This document shows positions 27,459 through 37,393 of a stretch of 64,000 nucleotides of DNA, one piece after another. The DNA is from Pseudoalteromonas sp. Scap06. GTDB lineage: Bacteria; Pseudomonadota; Gammaproteobacteria; Enterobacterales; Alteromonadaceae. The notes below the pieces were generated by a model. The model saw only the letters and a list, made by a program, of their open reading frames with translations. It did no database searches and was not told where the DNA came from. A program made the position numbers and the translations under genes. The stretch is from assembly GCF_013394165.1 (NCBI RefSeq), contig NZ_CP041330.1, forward strand, positions 2,596,501-2,660,500, written 5' to 3'. Every line of letters begins with the position of its first letter. Within the stretch, counting starts at the first letter, position 1.

Positions 27459-28163
27459 TTAAGCCGGTTTTAATGTGGCTTTACGTTCATTATAAAATGC
27501 AATTAAATCATCTACGGTGCTTTGACAGTACTCACGAATACCCGATACGACCATGTGTTTTTCACCAAAACCCACTTTTTCGCCGTTTTCTAATAAATTA
27601 AAGCGCAAGGTTATTTTGCCGCGTTTACCAGCGTATTCAAAGCTTGGCTCTGCAAACTCTAGAGTCGGTGATTTAATATCAATGTTATTAAGGTTAATTA
27701 TCATTGATTCATAAATAATCATAGGACGCGCAGGGTTTATCATTACCTCTTGCTTGCCCATTAAAGGAATAATTACATGCGGGAACGCAGCACCTGAGAA
27801 CTCAACATAATTTTTTATTAAACTGTTTGTAAGTGTTGGGCATTTACTGGTTTTACCATCGCGTTTAACCTTTAAAATTACTTTTTCGCCATGGTTTACA
27901 TCAAACTCTTCTCCAGGTTGTTCTGGAAAATTTAGCTTGGTATTTTCATCAACCATACCGGCAAAGGTAAACTCCATTCGCTCACTAATGCCATAGCGGT
28001 CTAACACTAGAGAAAAAAGTAAGTCTCCTGGTGCGCAAAACTTTTTAGCGTCTTTATCATGAAGCGGGTTGTAGTCGTCGGCTACACATTTAGCAAAGCG
28101 ACAACCTTGCTCACGAGAAATTGAAACATAATCAGCATGCTGCTGATAGTAAGGACTTAACAT
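27459..28163 (-). CDS. DUF3581 family protein (possible hotdog fold)
   Basis: This 234-residue protein resembles the DUF3581 family found in Vibrio, Shewanella and relatives, for which no function is established. There is no signal peptide or membrane segment. The segment VADDYNPLHDKDAKKF resembles the D-x-N-x-x-H-x-D active-site stretch of MaoC-like hotdog hydratases, which suggests an acyl-CoA or acyl-ACP related fold, but this is an inference from one motif. It is transcribed alone, with its own terminator. Confidence 0.7.
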   Translation of the reverse strand: MLSPYYQQHADYVSISREQGCRFAKCVADDYNPLHDKDAKKFCAPGDLLFSLVLDRYGISERMEFTFAGMVDENTKLNFPEQPGEEFDVNHGEKVILKVKRDGKTSKCPTLTNSLIKNYVEFSGAAFPHVIIPLMGKQEVMINPARPMIIYESMIINLNNIDIKSPTLEFAEPSFEYAGKRGKITLRFNLLENGEKVGFGEKHMVVSGIREYCQSTVDDLIAFYNERKATLKPA

Positions 28164-28319
28164 AGTGTGTTCACTGCTTAAACTGCTTATAACCTAGCTA
28201 TACTACCAGAAAAAAAATCTTGAGAGGTCGAATCTGTTTAATAAAGGCGAAAAATGATAATTTGCAACCCACTAATTAACTAAGTAAATTAGGCAAATAC
28301 GAGTTTAAGGGATTAACTA

Positions 28320-28715
28320 ATGAAGTATTTTTCTTTATTAATATGTGCGGTTTCATTTTTAACTGGCTGTAATAACGTTACTTACACAACCAATATCGAC
28401 GACGACGTTTTATCAGAACACGTTTCAAGCCACATTAAAAAACGTGGCCTAGAGCAGTTTTACAGTATTCAGGACGCTCTCGATAGAGGTGCAAGCCCCC
28501 TTGGTGGAATAAAAGGCGAAAGCTGCGATGAATCAGATAATACGCGAACATCCTCAATTACCTATAACCGTTTGAAATCACAAGCTATAGAATCCCTTAA
28601 AAATGATGTGCTTTATTTAGGTGGCAATGCATTTACACTAGAGCAGTGCCAATCAGTATCTCGCTACAATTGTGATTTAGCCGTTATTTGTACAGGACAA
28701 GCCTATAATTATTAA
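28320..28715 (+). CDS. RcsF-like outer-membrane lipoprotein
   Basis: This 131-residue protein has a lipoprotein signal (lipobox LTGC, Cys17). Its C-terminal 80 residues follow the RcsF pattern: LGGIKGESC, a helix of the type KSQAIESLKNDV, GGNAFTLEQC, SRYNC and ICTGQAYNY. The four cysteines sit where RcsF has its two non-consecutive disulphides. RcsF reports envelope damage to the Rcs phosphorelay in Enterobacteria; no Rcs genes are in this window, so the partner here is unknown. An RBS-like AAGGG lies 9 bp upstream of the ATG. Confidence 0.7.
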   Translation: MKYFSLLICAVSFLTGCNNVTYTTNIDDDVLSEHVSSHIKKRGLEQFYSIQDALDRGASPLGGIKGESCDESDNTRTSSITYNRLKSQAIESLKNDVLYLGGNAFTLEQCQSVSRYNCDLAVICTGQAYNY

Positions 28716-28803
28716 TAGCTCAAAATTATCTAATTGAAACTATAACGCTATGTAATTCGTTTTCTCTCATTTCCCTCTATCAAACAACAAGCTGTATTTG
28801 CCA

Positions 28804-29655
28804 ATGACTTTTTACTTTTTAGCTGCCGCTATTTTATGTGTTTTCCCACAGTGTAAACTCACTGTATTTCGCCAACCATTATGGCAATACTTATTGCTGC
28901 TAAGTGTTATTACTGCCTATTATCAAGAATATATAAATTTAAACGCGGTTGCTGTTATAGCTGTTTATGTGGGATTGTTTCACTTTACGCTATTGGCAAC
29001 CTCAGCGTTAAAAGGTAATGTTCTAACGTCTTTATTTATAATAGCCTCACTCGGGTTAGCCTTACATTGGTTTGCGGGTTTTAATAACCTGCCAATTGTT
29101 GTTAATGAACAAGTCACCAGTAACGCAATTGCATTTACCCTGTATGCTAATTTCGATAAAGCATTAGCGGGTTTAATGCTGAGCGCTTATTTTTTTGCAA
29201 AAAACAAAACGATAAAGCCAGTAACTATCGGCTACCCTGCCTTAATCATAATTATCACTATTTTAGCGGCGCTTATAACTGCTTTAACGTTAAACCTTGT
29301 TGAATTTGCACCAAAAGTACCTGAATTTTGGTTGTTATTTATAGCTATCAACCTACTTTTTACCTGCGTTGCAGAAGAGGCATTATTTAGGGGAGTGATA
29401 CAAACTAAGCTTTCAAAACTAATAACCCCGAGCAGGTTTGCACTGCTCGCACCGGTGATCAGTACTTGTGTATTTTCACTGGCACACTTTTCAGCTGGAA
29501 CTCATTATATGCTTGTGGCGGCCGTAGCAGGTTTTGGTTATGGCTATATTTACTATAAAACAAGCCGATTAGAATGGGCCATTTTATGTCATTGGCTCGT
29601 TAACGTGTTTCACTTTTTCTTATTTACTTACCCGATGCTGGCAACTCCATCTTAG
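28804..29655 (+). CDS. CPBP family intramembrane protease (CAAX protease-like)
   Basis: This membrane protein of about 283 residues has roughly eight hydrophobic segments. The three CPBP/Abi motifs are present: EExxxR (Glu191-Glu192, Arg196 in EEALFRG), FxxxH (FSLAH, His228) and HxxxN (His263, Asn267 in HWLVN). Such proteins are glutamic intramembrane proteases related to Rce1; bacterial substrates are mostly unknown. An in-frame TTG lies two codons upstream of the chosen ATG, and neither has a clear Shine-Dalgarno sequence. It ends at a bidirectional terminator shared with gltX. Confidence 0.85.
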   Translation: MTFYFLAAAILCVFPQCKLTVFRQPLWQYLLLLSVITAYYQEYINLNAVAVIAVYVGLFHFTLLATSALKGNVLTSLFIIASLGLALHWFAGFNNLPIVVNEQVTSNAIAFTLYANFDKALAGLMLSAYFFAKNKTIKPVTIGYPALIIIITILAALITALTLNLVEFAPKVPEFWLLFIAINLLFTCVAEEALFRGVIQTKLSKLITPSRFALLAPVISTCVFSLAHFSAGTHYMLVAAVAGFGYGYIYYKTSRLEWAILCHWLVNVFHFFLFTYPMLATPS

Positions 29656-29667
29656 AATTACAGGCAC

Positions 29668-29696
29668 AAAAAAGCCGCTTAATTTAAGCGGCTTTT
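29668..29696. terminator. Bidirectional terminator between the CPBP protease gene and gltX
   Basis: AAAAGCCGCTTAA and TTAAGCGGCTTTT form a long stem with A/T runs on both flanks. It lies between two convergent genes and can serve both. Confidence 0.88.
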
Positions 29697-29722
29697 AAAT
29701 AGCTAACCTGAATTAGGATTAA

Positions 29723-31207
29723 TTACGCGCTTGGGTAATCACGGTATGCGCGTTCTATCTTTTTAGCCTGCTTTTTAGAAATACCTAAATGGGCAAGCGC
29801 AACACGTAAACGTGCACGCGATAGGTCAGACCCTAAAATCTCCATTGCATCTAATACCGAAGTTGATGATGTTTTGCCGGTAATAGCCACAAATATAGGC
29901 TCTAAGAAGTCTTTAATTTTAAGCTCGTGGAAGGTGGCTACTTCTTTTGCAATTGCAAAAATAGCTGGCTTTTCAAAGCTACGTAAGCCTTCTAGCTGCC
30001 ATACAAAAAACTGCAGCGCTTGGCGAATAACATCTTCGTCAGCTTTACCTGCGGTTAATAGCGCTGGGTCGTAGGTCGGGATGCCGCCTACAAAGTGCCC
30101 TGCTAAATCAACCATGTCAGAGAGCGTATTTATACGCGTTTTAGCTTCTGGTAATACTTTAGCCAGCATGTCGCCATTAAATTTCCAGTCAACAAAACGC
30201 TGCATTAGCTCTGCATCAGTTAAGTTTTCGCGGATCCACATACCGTTTAACCAGCTTAACTTGTCTACGTCAAATACTGGGCCACCAAGCGATACACGCT
30301 TCATGTCAAAATGTTCAATCATTTCGTTAAGGGTGAACTTTTCACGCTCATCAGGCATTGACCAACCCATACGGCCTAAGTAGTTTAGCACCGCTTCTGG
30401 TAAGTAACCCATTTCTTTGTAGTAATTAATCGAAGTTGGGTTTTTACGCTTAGACAGTTTTGATTTATCTGGATTACGCAGTAATGGTAAGTGACCTAGT
30501 ACCGGTGCTTCCCAACCAAAATCTTCATAAAGTTTTAATAACTTAGGCGCTGAGTTTATCCACTCTTCACCACGGAAAATATGGCTAATTTGCATATGGT
30601 GATCATCCACCACGTTTGCTAAAAAGTAAGTTGGAAAACCATCCGCTTTTAATAGCACTTGCATGTCTACGTTTTCCCACGGGATCTCAATTTCGTCGCG
30701 TAGGTAATCGTTAAACTTAAAGGTACCTTCGCTTGGGATTTTCATACGTATAACGTACGGTTTACCAGCAGCTAGGTTTGCTTTAATTTCGTCTTCTGTA
30801 TGGTTTAAGCCACGGCCATCGTATTTAGGACGCAGACCTTCGGCCATTTGTTCTTCACGCATTTGGTCCAGTTCTTCGCTGGTTGCGAAACAATAAAATG
30901 CTTTGCCGTCTTCAACTAACTGATGAGCGTATTTTTTATATAAATCACTGCGCTCAGATTGACGGTATGGACCAAACTCACCACCTACATCAGGACCATG
31001 ATCCCATTCAAGGCCTAACCAGCGTAAGCTATCCATGATGGCTTGTTCAGATTCAGGTGTGCTGCGAACTTGGTCAGTATCTTCAATACGAAGTACAAAT
31101 TCACCGCCTTGCTGTTTAGCAAAACAGTAATTAAATAAGGCAATGTAAGCGGTGCCAAGATGCGGGTCACCAGTTGGTGACGGAGCAACACGGGTACGAA
31201 TTGTCAT
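29723..31207 (-). CDS. gltX: Glutamyl-tRNA synthetase GltX
   Basis: GltX charges tRNA-Glu. I start it at the ATG at 31207 ([13 protein letters not shown]), the conserved family start; the longer frame to 31249 adds 14 unconserved residues. The 494-residue protein has the class I HIGH-equivalent [12 protein letters not shown], the KMSKS-equivalent KLSKRKNP (about residue 254) and a helical anticodon-binding C-terminus. It lies downstream of the membrane glutaredoxin gene on the same strand, with about 50 bp between them. Confidence 0.97.
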   Translation of the reverse strand: MTIRTRVAPSPTGDPHLGTAYIALFNYCFAKQQGGEFVLRIEDTDQVRSTPESEQAIMDSLRWLGLEWDHGPDVGGEFGPYRQSERSDLYKKYAHQLVEDGKAFYCFATSEELDQMREEQMAEGLRPKYDGRGLNHTEDEIKANLAAGKPYVIRMKIPSEGTFKFNDYLRDEIEIPWENVDMQVLLKADGFPTYFLANVVDDHHMQISHIFRGEEWINSAPKLLKLYEDFGWEAPVLGHLPLLRNPDKSKLSKRKNPTSINYYKEMGYLPEAVLNYLGRMGWSMPDEREKFTLNEMIEHFDMKRVSLGGPVFDVDKLSWLNGMWIRENLTDAELMQRFVDWKFNGDMLAKVLPEAKTRINTLSDMVDLAGHFVGGIPTYDPALLTAGKADEDVIRQALQFFVWQLEGLRSFEKPAIFAIAKEVATFHELKIKDFLEPIFVAITGKTSSTSVLDAMEILGSDLSRARLRVALAHLGISKKQAKKIERAYRDYPSA

Positions 31208-31257
31208 GGTAATGTCTCTTTTAATAAGTGAGATGGTATGAAATACCAATAAATATT

Positions 31258-31623
31258 TTAAGCGGCTACTTTGTTTAAGTAAGCAATAATATCGTTTGAT
31301 TCATAAAGCCATTTAACTTGGCCATCTTGCTCAATACGTAAACAAGGTACTTTAACTTTTCCGCCTTGCTCTAATAGCTCTTGGCGGTATTGCTCATCAT
31401 TTTTTGCATCGCGTGTTTCAATTTTTAAGCCTTCACGCTTAATTGAACGGCGTACTTTTACACAAAAAGGGCATGCTTTGAATTGATAGAGCTTAAATTG
31501 TGCGGTTTGCTGATCAAGCTTAGTTTGCTCTTGCGGATCACGTTTTTTGCTACGCGGCGTAAAAACAAAATTAAAAAATAAGATGATACAACCTAAAACC
31601 CAGCGAACTAATTTCATCTTCAA
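31258..31623 (-). CDS. Membrane-anchored glutaredoxin-like protein
   Basis: This 121-residue protein has an N-terminal hydrophobic anchor ([16 protein letters not shown]), a charged linker and a glutaredoxin/GST-N thioredoxin fold with the active site CPFC at residues 51-54, the cis-proline segment VKVPCL and [10 protein letters not shown] for glutathione binding. The positive-inside rule (RSKKR after the anchor) places the domain in the cytoplasm, where it may reduce disulphides at the inner membrane. It lies upstream of gltX on the same strand. A terminator separates it from proB. Confidence 0.85.
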   Translation of the reverse strand: MKMKLVRWVLGCIILFFNFVFTPRSKKRDPQEQTKLDQQTAQFKLYQFKACPFCVKVRRSIKREGLKIETRDAKNDEQYRQELLEQGGKVKVPCLRIEQDGQVKWLYESNDIIAYLNKVAA

Positions 31624-31662
31624 TACTCTTTACAACAAATTTAAGGTGCAAGATTTTAACAC

Positions 31663-31701
31663 AAAAAAGCGCAACACTATAAGCGGATTATACGTTGCGC
31701 T
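31663..31701 (-). terminator. Terminator of proB
   Basis: On the minus strand AGCGCAAC and GTTGCGCT form an 8-bp stem around a 23-base loop, followed by TTTTTTGTG. It lies 22 bp beyond the proB stop. Confidence 0.75.
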
Positions 31702-31723
31702 ATATCGTTAAAAAAGTGCTTAA

Positions 31724-32827
31724 TTACAACACCACCATATCATCTCTGTGTAGCACTTCCACGCCGCTATCGTAATCAAGTAAATGGCTGATTTGATTAG
31801 AATGTGCGCCTTTTATTTTATCGATTTCAAGATGGCTAAAGCGCGTTAACCCGCGTGCAATAATTTGCTGGTTTACATCAATTAAGTTAATTAAATCTCC
31901 ACGTTCAAATTCACCTATTGCACGCGTAATACCTTTAGCAAGTAAACTAGCCCCCTTAGATTGCAATGCATGCACCGCACCGGCATCAATTAAAATTTGG
32001 CCACTACTTTTAGGCCCTGCCAATAACCATTTTTTTCGACCATCTTTAGGCGCGGTAAGTTTTAAAAAACGGGTGCCTGGTAGTTGCTCGCTCATGCATT
32101 TTAAAATCACATTTTCATCAGCGCCTTTGGCAATAATCACCTCAACCCCAGCTCTTCTGGCAATATCCGCGGCCTGTAATTTGGTTGCCATACCCCCTGT
32201 GCCTAGGTTCGTACCGCTGCCACCCGCAAGTTGGCGTAACTCATCATTAATATGGGTAACTTCGTCAATCAAGGTGGCGTTAATGTCGGTGCGCGGATCG
32301 CTGGTGAATAACCCTTGTTGGTCGGTCAGTAGCAGTAACTTATCGGCATTGGCTAAAATAGCCACCAATGCCGACAAGTTATCGTTGTCACCTACTTTTA
32401 TTTCGCTAGTAGCAACTGCGTCATTTTCATTAATGATCGGCACTACATCGTAATTTAATAGGGCATTGAGGGTATCGCGTGCATTTAAATAGCGCTCTCT
32501 GTCGTCAACATCCGCGCGCGTTAGTAGCATTTGCCCGACGTTAATGCCATACAACGCAAATAAGCTTTGCCAAATATGAATGAGCTGCCCCTGTCCAATG
32601 GCGGCCAACATTTGTTTGTCTATTAATGTGCGCCCACAGGGTTTTAATAGCTGTTCGCGACCTGCGGCAACCGCACCGCTTGATACTAAAATAACGTGAT
32701 GACCTTGCTTTTTTAGCTCACTGCATTGGCGAACAAGTTCCACCATATGTGCTTTGTCTAACTTATCGGTACCGCCAGTGAGTACGCTTGTACCTAGCTT
32801 TACAACTACGACCTGATCCCTTTGCAT
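31724..32827 (-). CDS. proB: Glutamate 5-kinase ProB
   Basis: ProB phosphorylates glutamate in the first step of proline synthesis and is usually feedback-inhibited by proline. The 367 residues contain the amino-acid kinase domain ([43 protein letters not shown]) and a C-terminal PUA domain (about 275-355). proA is not adjacent, unlike in E. coli. It is transcribed alone between a terminator and the divergent EamA gene. Confidence 0.96.
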   Translation of the reverse strand: MQRDQVVVVKLGTSVLTGGTDKLDKAHMVELVRQCSELKKQGHHVILVSSGAVAAGREQLLKPCGRTLIDKQMLAAIGQGQLIHIWQSLFALYGINVGQMLLTRADVDDRERYLNARDTLNALLNYDVVPIINENDAVATSEIKVGDNDNLSALVAILANADKLLLLTDQQGLFTSDPRTDINATLIDEVTHINDELRQLAGGSGTNLGTGGMATKLQAADIARRAGVEVIIAKGADENVILKCMSEQLPGTRFLKLTAPKDGRKKWLLAGPKSSGQILIDAGAVHALQSKGASLLAKGITRAIGEFERGDLINLIDVNQQIIARGLTRFSHLEIDKIKGAHSNQISHLLDYDSGVEVLHRDDMVVL

Positions 32828-32916
32828 GTTTTTTACTTAGCGCAATAAATGATGAATTTATTTATACCAGTTCGGTATTTTTGAACAAGTAAAAAATATT
32901 CAATCACCCCCTCTGC

Positions 32917-33918
32917 ATGCTAGGATCGCACTATATTCAACCGATTAAATTACACCTTATGCCTGCCAGTTTATGTTTAATTATTGCCACCTTTTTGTGG
33001 GGTAGCTCCTTTATTGCACTTAAATACGCGATTGCGATTTATGACCCTGCCTTGGTGATATTTTTACGTATGCTCACCACTTTACTGATTTCGTTATGTT
33101 TATGGCGTTACGTAATTCGCTTTGAATATTTAAAAGGCGATTGGAAGTACTTATTAGGCATGTCACTGGCAGAGCCTTGCTTGTACTTTTTATTTGAAGG
33201 CCACGCAATGGAATATACCTCAGCGTCTCAGGCGGGGGTGATTGTTTCTTGTTTACCCATTATTGTGGCATTTTTAGCGTTTTTCATGCTCAAAGAGCAT
33301 ATTAGTAGAGCTATTGTGGTGGGTTTTACGCTGTGTATTGGCGGTAGTATTTTACTGACCTTGCTCTCACCGAGTTCAAGCCAAGCCCCAAACCCATTAC
33401 TGGGGAATTTTTTAGAATTAATGGCCATGGTGTGCGCGGCATTTTATACCGTGTGTATAAAACATTTAGCTAACCGCTACTCCCCACTCACATTAATTGC
33501 TCTGCAAGGCGTGAGTGGTAGTGTGTTTTTTGCTCCGTTTTTATTATTTATTGATCTACCTAGTGAAAACCAACACGATTTAACCGCACTAATGAGCATT
33601 TTGTACTTAGGCTCTTGTGTTACTTTGGGTGGGTACGGCATGTACAACTATGCGATTAGTAAAGTGTCGGTATTAACTGCAGCAGCTTACTCTAATTTAA
33701 TCCCTATTTTCACTTTAATTTTGTCAGCCATTATCCTCAACGAAGTACTAACTCTTGGGCAGTGGATCAGCATTTTTGTGGTGTTTATAGGCGTAATGAT
33801 TAGCCAACGCCATCAAGAACTAGTGGTCGATATTCCTAACTCAACTTCGGGTGAGGATATTTCTGCCGACACTAACCATCTTAAATCGGTACCCGAGGCC
33901 AGTGAATCAAAAGGGTAA
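32917..33918 (+). CDS. EamA/DMT family transporter
   Basis: This 333-residue membrane protein has about ten transmembrane segments in two EamA repeats (first with FLWGSSFIALKYAI, second with ALQGVSGSVFFAPFLL and LSAIILNEVLTLGQWISIFVVFIGV). The family exports or imports small metabolites; the substrate here is unknown. The start is uncertain: ATG at 32917, or at 32959 directly before the first segment. The hydrophilic C-terminal tail (about 35 residues) overlaps the end of the convergent sortase gene by 106 bp. Confidence 0.88.
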   Translation: MLGSHYIQPIKLHLMPASLCLIIATFLWGSSFIALKYAIAIYDPALVIFLRMLTTLLISLCLWRYVIRFEYLKGDWKYLLGMSLAEPCLYFLFEGHAMEYTSASQAGVIVSCLPIIVAFLAFFMLKEHISRAIVVGFTLCIGGSILLTLLSPSSSQAPNPLLGNFLELMAMVCAAFYTVCIKHLANRYSPLTLIALQGVSGSVFFAPFLLFIDLPSENQHDLTALMSILYLGSCVTLGGYGMYNYAISKVSVLTAAAYSNLIPIFTLILSAIILNEVLTLGQWISIFVVFIGVMISQRHQELVVDIPNSTSGEDISADTNHLKSVPEASESKG

Positions 33919-34418
33919 CAGGTTAATAAATACAACCCTGATTGCTGCAAAAAATCGGTGTTGTACTGATTAATCACCTCAACATGAGTCACTGAATAAT
34001 GTTGCACTTGGCCATTTTTAAGTTGTAGAGAAAATTGTTCCCCCACTTTAGCGTTTTTTAAAAACGCAAAGTGGGTATCGTTGTGGCCAGCAATAAGTGC
34101 TCCTTGCGAATTACCAAAATCAGCCCCACCTAAATCCCCTGCTGGTAAAAAGTGGCTCGGCGCAAACGCTAAATTTCTACCACTTGCACCATCAAGCACG
34201 GTTAGTCGTTTATTATGCTTTGGCCATATTATTTTTGCCACTGGGTAACTATCAGCATAAAACCACGGCTTAATTTTTTTATTAGGCGATTTAAGGGCTG
34301 TTTGCCAAGCTTGCTCTATTAACACTTGTGCAAGCCATGCCTTTGCCTGCATGTATACACCATGGCCAAACAAGCTCAGCCCCAAGGCTAGTAAACCTAT
34401 GCTTAGCCACTTTTTCAT
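33813..34418 (-). CDS. Class GN sortase of the proteobacterial dedicated sortase system
   Basis: This 201-residue transpeptidase has an N-terminal membrane anchor and the sortase catalytic residues His112 (AGHNDTHF), Cys167 (LLTCYPF) and Arg180 (DLRWLV). Class GN sortases of marine Gram-negatives act on a single dedicated target, here the adjacent vWA protein ending in LPQTD. Its ATG overlaps the stop of the target gene (ATGA), indicating coupled translation. Its last 35 codons overlap the convergent EamA gene. Confidence 0.93.
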   Translation of the reverse strand: MKKWLSIGLLALGLSLFGHGVYMQAKAWLAQVLIEQAWQTALKSPNKKIKPWFYADSYPVAKIIWPKHNKRLTVLDGASGRNLAFAPSHFLPAGDLGGADFGNSQGALIAGHNDTHFAFLKNAKVGEQFSLQLKNGQVQHYSVTHVEVINQYNTDFLQQSGLYLLTCYPFDSLASGTDLRWLVSAEISSPEVELGISTTSS

Positions 34419-36415
34419 TTACAGCGCCTTACTAACAACAGACCACCTAGAAGTAGTAATGCTCCAAACACAATATGCATTTTGCTTTGCCCATCTGTTT
34501 GCGGCAAGCGCATGGTCATTCCTTGTGGCATAGTATTAGCCACTTGTGTGCTTTGTTTAGCAACTTCTTTAATAGTGGTCTCTTCTATGGCAATGAACGC
34601 AGTAAATGGGCTAAGTAATTGATGCTCAAGCGCGAGCTGCTGCACTTGCTGTTTTACAACACTTTGTTGGTTGTATAACAATAACGACTTTATTTTTTGA
34701 CGTGCCCAAAGCTTATCAATTCCCGTGGCTTTTGAACTTGCTTGCGGATTAAGCTTAACCTTAAACTCCCCATGCGCCGTTTGCCCCGTAAAAGTAATTG
34801 CATCGGTAGTGTCTAATTTAATAGCCACCATAATAGGCTCAGCAAAATATAGGTCAGGCAAAGGTGAGGGCCAAAAATCTAAGCTGTCTCCATTTGTATT
34901 TGTTAACGCTAAATTAGTCATAGCCGGGTGAGCAAGTTTATCAAACAACTGCTGCATTTTCGGCTGCACATCATGAGCACTGCTTATAAAGGTGTAAGTT
35001 CCCTTGCCTATATCAGCGGCACGACGCATAAAATAACGGTTAGGCGCGCTACCAATGCCCACGGTAAATAAACGGCTATCACCTAAGGTATGCGCAATAT
35101 GTTTAAATAACTGATCTTCGTTACTTACGCTACCATCGGTTAAAAATACAACTTGGCGTACAAACCCTTCAAACTGCGCACCATCGAGTACTGCATCAAG
35201 TGCGCCTTTTATTTCAGTTCCGCCATCGGCTTGTAAGTTATAAATAAAGCGCTCTGCTCGACGTAAATTAAAGTCACTGGCAATTAATGGGGTCTCACTC
35301 ATGGCTGCAACCTCACTATTAAAACTGACAATATTGAAGCTATCATCACTATCTAATAATGATAATGCGTAAAACAGCGCTTTTTTAGCTTGTTCAATAG
35401 ACTGCCCATGCATAGATCCCGAAGTATCAACTACAAACACCATTTCACGCGGTAAACGCTGAGATTGAGTAAAGCTATCGCTTGGCGGCATTAGCATTGC
35501 TAACGCATACTGCTCACCATTTTGTGCTTGCTGAGTAAAAAGTGCAGCTTGCGCTTGCGCTAGTTGAAGTGGCTTAAACTCAAGTACAAAGTCTCTATTT
35601 ATGGCTTGCTGTGGTTTTAGCACAATGCTGTATTGCCCAAATGCAGGGTTTTCAATATTAACTTGATGGTACTTAGCGTTTATATCAACCAATTCTAAGC
35701 CTATATCCATGTTAATTGTTAAGCTTAAATCGCTGGCATTTGCCGCCTCATTGGTTTGTTTTGTGTAAACAGGGCTTAACCAACCCTGTGGAGTAAACGA
35801 AGGTGTGTTAGTGCTTGTTATCGCATGTGTATCTTGTTCATCGTTAACTTCCCCTGTTATTGCATGATAGCGTGGCGTCATTGTGGTTGGAAAATGAATC
35901 GCAAAGATTCCGTGTTGGTAATCAATAATCTCTTGATACTCAAGCGTTATAACTATTTCTTCTCCTGGCCCTACATTTGCCACATTTGTAATAAACATAT
36001 TTGCACGCTGCTGTCGCAGCAATGAAGCTTGTTTGCCTGCTTTTTTGGCAGCTTGGTACTGTTTTTCAGCTTGGCGTTTTTTTGCTATTTTACCTTTAAT
36101 AACTCGCTCGCCAATGCGCATGGTCATTGCTTGCACGGCGCTTTCATCGGGTAAAGGAAATAAATAACGTGCATTTACGGCAAAAGGATTTTCATTTATG
36201 TAGTGCTGCGTTACTACAACATGATTAATTAGCCCTGTTAGGGTCATTTTTGCATCGCTTTTTAAAATAACCCCAGGGTTAACCGCCACTCCTTGGCTAT
36301 CAAACAAGGATAGTTTTGGCGACTGTGCATGGCTTTTAAAGCTGGCCAAAAGCACGATAATAATAAAAATAAAAAGGCTTACCTTGGTAAGCACTTTGGT
36401 GGGTTTACTCAACAT
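34415..36415 (-). CDS. Dedicated sortase target protein (VIT and vWA domains, LPQTD tail)
   Basis: This 666-residue secreted protein has a signal peptide (FIIIVLLASFKSHA), a VIT domain (about 40-170, like inter-alpha-trypsin inhibitor heavy chains), a von Willebrand A domain with the MIDAS motif DTSGS (MVFVVDTSGSM, about 330), and a C-terminal sorting signal: LPQTDG from residue 637, a hydrophobic stretch and a basic RRCK end. It matches the marine proteobacterial sortase target family. It should be displayed at the envelope by the sortase whose gene follows. The vWA domain suggests protein or matrix binding; the ligand is unknown. Confidence 0.94.
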   Translation of the reverse strand: MLSKPTKVLTKVSLFIFIIIVLLASFKSHAQSPKLSLFDSQGVAVNPGVILKSDAKMTLTGLINHVVVTQHYINENPFAVNARYLFPLPDESAVQAMTMRIGERVIKGKIAKKRQAEKQYQAAKKAGKQASLLRQQRANMFITNVANVGPGEEIVITLEYQEIIDYQHGIFAIHFPTTMTPRYHAITGEVNDEQDTHAITSTNTPSFTPQGWLSPVYTKQTNEAANASDLSLTINMDIGLELVDINAKYHQVNIENPAFGQYSIVLKPQQAINRDFVLEFKPLQLAQAQAALFTQQAQNGEQYALAMLMPPSDSFTQSQRLPREMVFVVDTSGSMHGQSIEQAKKALFYALSLLDSDDSFNIVSFNSEVAAMSETPLIASDFNLRRAERFIYNLQADGGTEIKGALDAVLDGAQFEGFVRQVVFLTDGSVSNEDQLFKHIAHTLGDSRLFTVGIGSAPNRYFMRRAADIGKGTYTFISSAHDVQPKMQQLFDKLAHPAMTNLALTNTNGDSLDFWPSPLPDLYFAEPIMVAIKLDTTDAITFTGQTAHGEFKVKLNPQASSKATGIDKLWARQKIKSLLLYNQQSVVKQQVQQLALEHQLLSPFTAFIAIEETTIKEVAKQSTQVANTMPQGMTMRLPQTDGQSKMHIVFGALLLLGGLLLVRRCK

Positions 36416-36441
36416 AAATCACTCCATCGAACGCCTTGCGA

Positions 36442-37167
36442 TTAATTGCTTGCTGTTTGATCAGTCGTTTGATTAAGCGCACGGGTAGTGAGAGTAACGC
36501 GCCTGTCAAAAAAGTTATCTTCAAGGGTGTTACTATTTGCTATGCTTTGTTGCTCGCCAAATGCTTGTGCGCTTAAACGTATATGGCTTACACCTTGTTT
36601 AATTAAGTAACTTTGTACGGCGTTTACTCTGGCTTTTGAAAGTAATAAGTTTGCTTGCTCTTCACCACGCTGATCGGCAAAGCCACTTAAATCGAGTGCG
36701 AGTTGCGGTTGGCTTTTTAATAACGCAACCAATTGATCAAGCTGCTTGGCAAAATGTGGAGCAATATCGCTAGAGCCTGTTTTAAATTGCACCGTCATCG
36801 CCAATAAATTATTAAGCTGCGATTGAGTTAATTGCTCATTTTGTTGCGCCAGTAGTTCAAGTTGCGCCTCTAGGTGACTGTTATGATTAAGTACGTGCTG
36901 GTAGTCGTTGGTTTTCTCTGCCATTACAGTTAAAGCTTGCTGCTGCTCAGCAATGGTTTGCTCAGCCACCTTGGCATCGCCAATCAAACCACCAGCAAAT
37001 GCGCCTACAAACGCGCCAATTGGGCCACCAACCACGCCACCAATAATGGCACCGGTGCTCAGGCCAACTATTGTTTCTTTTTTTGCTTCTTTTGATGGGG
37101 TATCCGCAGCAAATACTGGCGTACAAAAAGTGCTAACAAGTGTGAGTGCGATTAATGTTTTCTTCAT
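36442..37167 (-). CDS. pdsO: Sortase-associated OmpA-like protein PdsO
   Basis: This 241-residue protein has a signal peptide ending FAADTPS, a glycine-zipper segment (AIIGGVVGGPIGAFVGAFAGGLIGD), a coiled coil, and a C-terminal OmpA peptidoglycan-binding domain (LDLSGFADQRGEEQANLLLSKARVNAVQSYL region). It matches PdsO, the OmpA-family component found in dedicated sortase systems. It is 26 bp upstream of the target gene, so pdsO, target and sortase form one operon. It is divergent from pdsR. Confidence 0.92.
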   Translation of the reverse strand: MKKTLIALTLVSTFCTPVFAADTPSKEAKKETIVGLSTGAIIGGVVGGPIGAFVGAFAGGLIGDAKVAEQTIAEQQQALTVMAEKTNDYQHVLNHNSHLEAQLELLAQQNEQLTQSQLNNLLAMTVQFKTGSSDIAPHFAKQLDQLVALLKSQPQLALDLSGFADQRGEEQANLLLSKARVNAVQSYLIKQGVSHIRLSAQAFGEQQSIANSNTLEDNFFDRRVTLTTRALNQTTDQTASN

Positions 37168-37393
37168 GGTCTATTCCTTACTATTAATAATGGTTGGCAA
37201 GCTATTGGTTGGCACTTGCGTTGTATTGGTAATTTCAATAGCTGTATTAAAACACCATGAAGTGGCAACAAAGGGGAGTAAAAATGGCAAACTGCTGAGC
37301 AATTGTGGCAAAAAAATGGCAATTGCCTTTTTCACCTTACTTAGCACGAAAACTTCGTTATAGTGCGCTTTAAAATAAATAAGGGTGTGTAGA

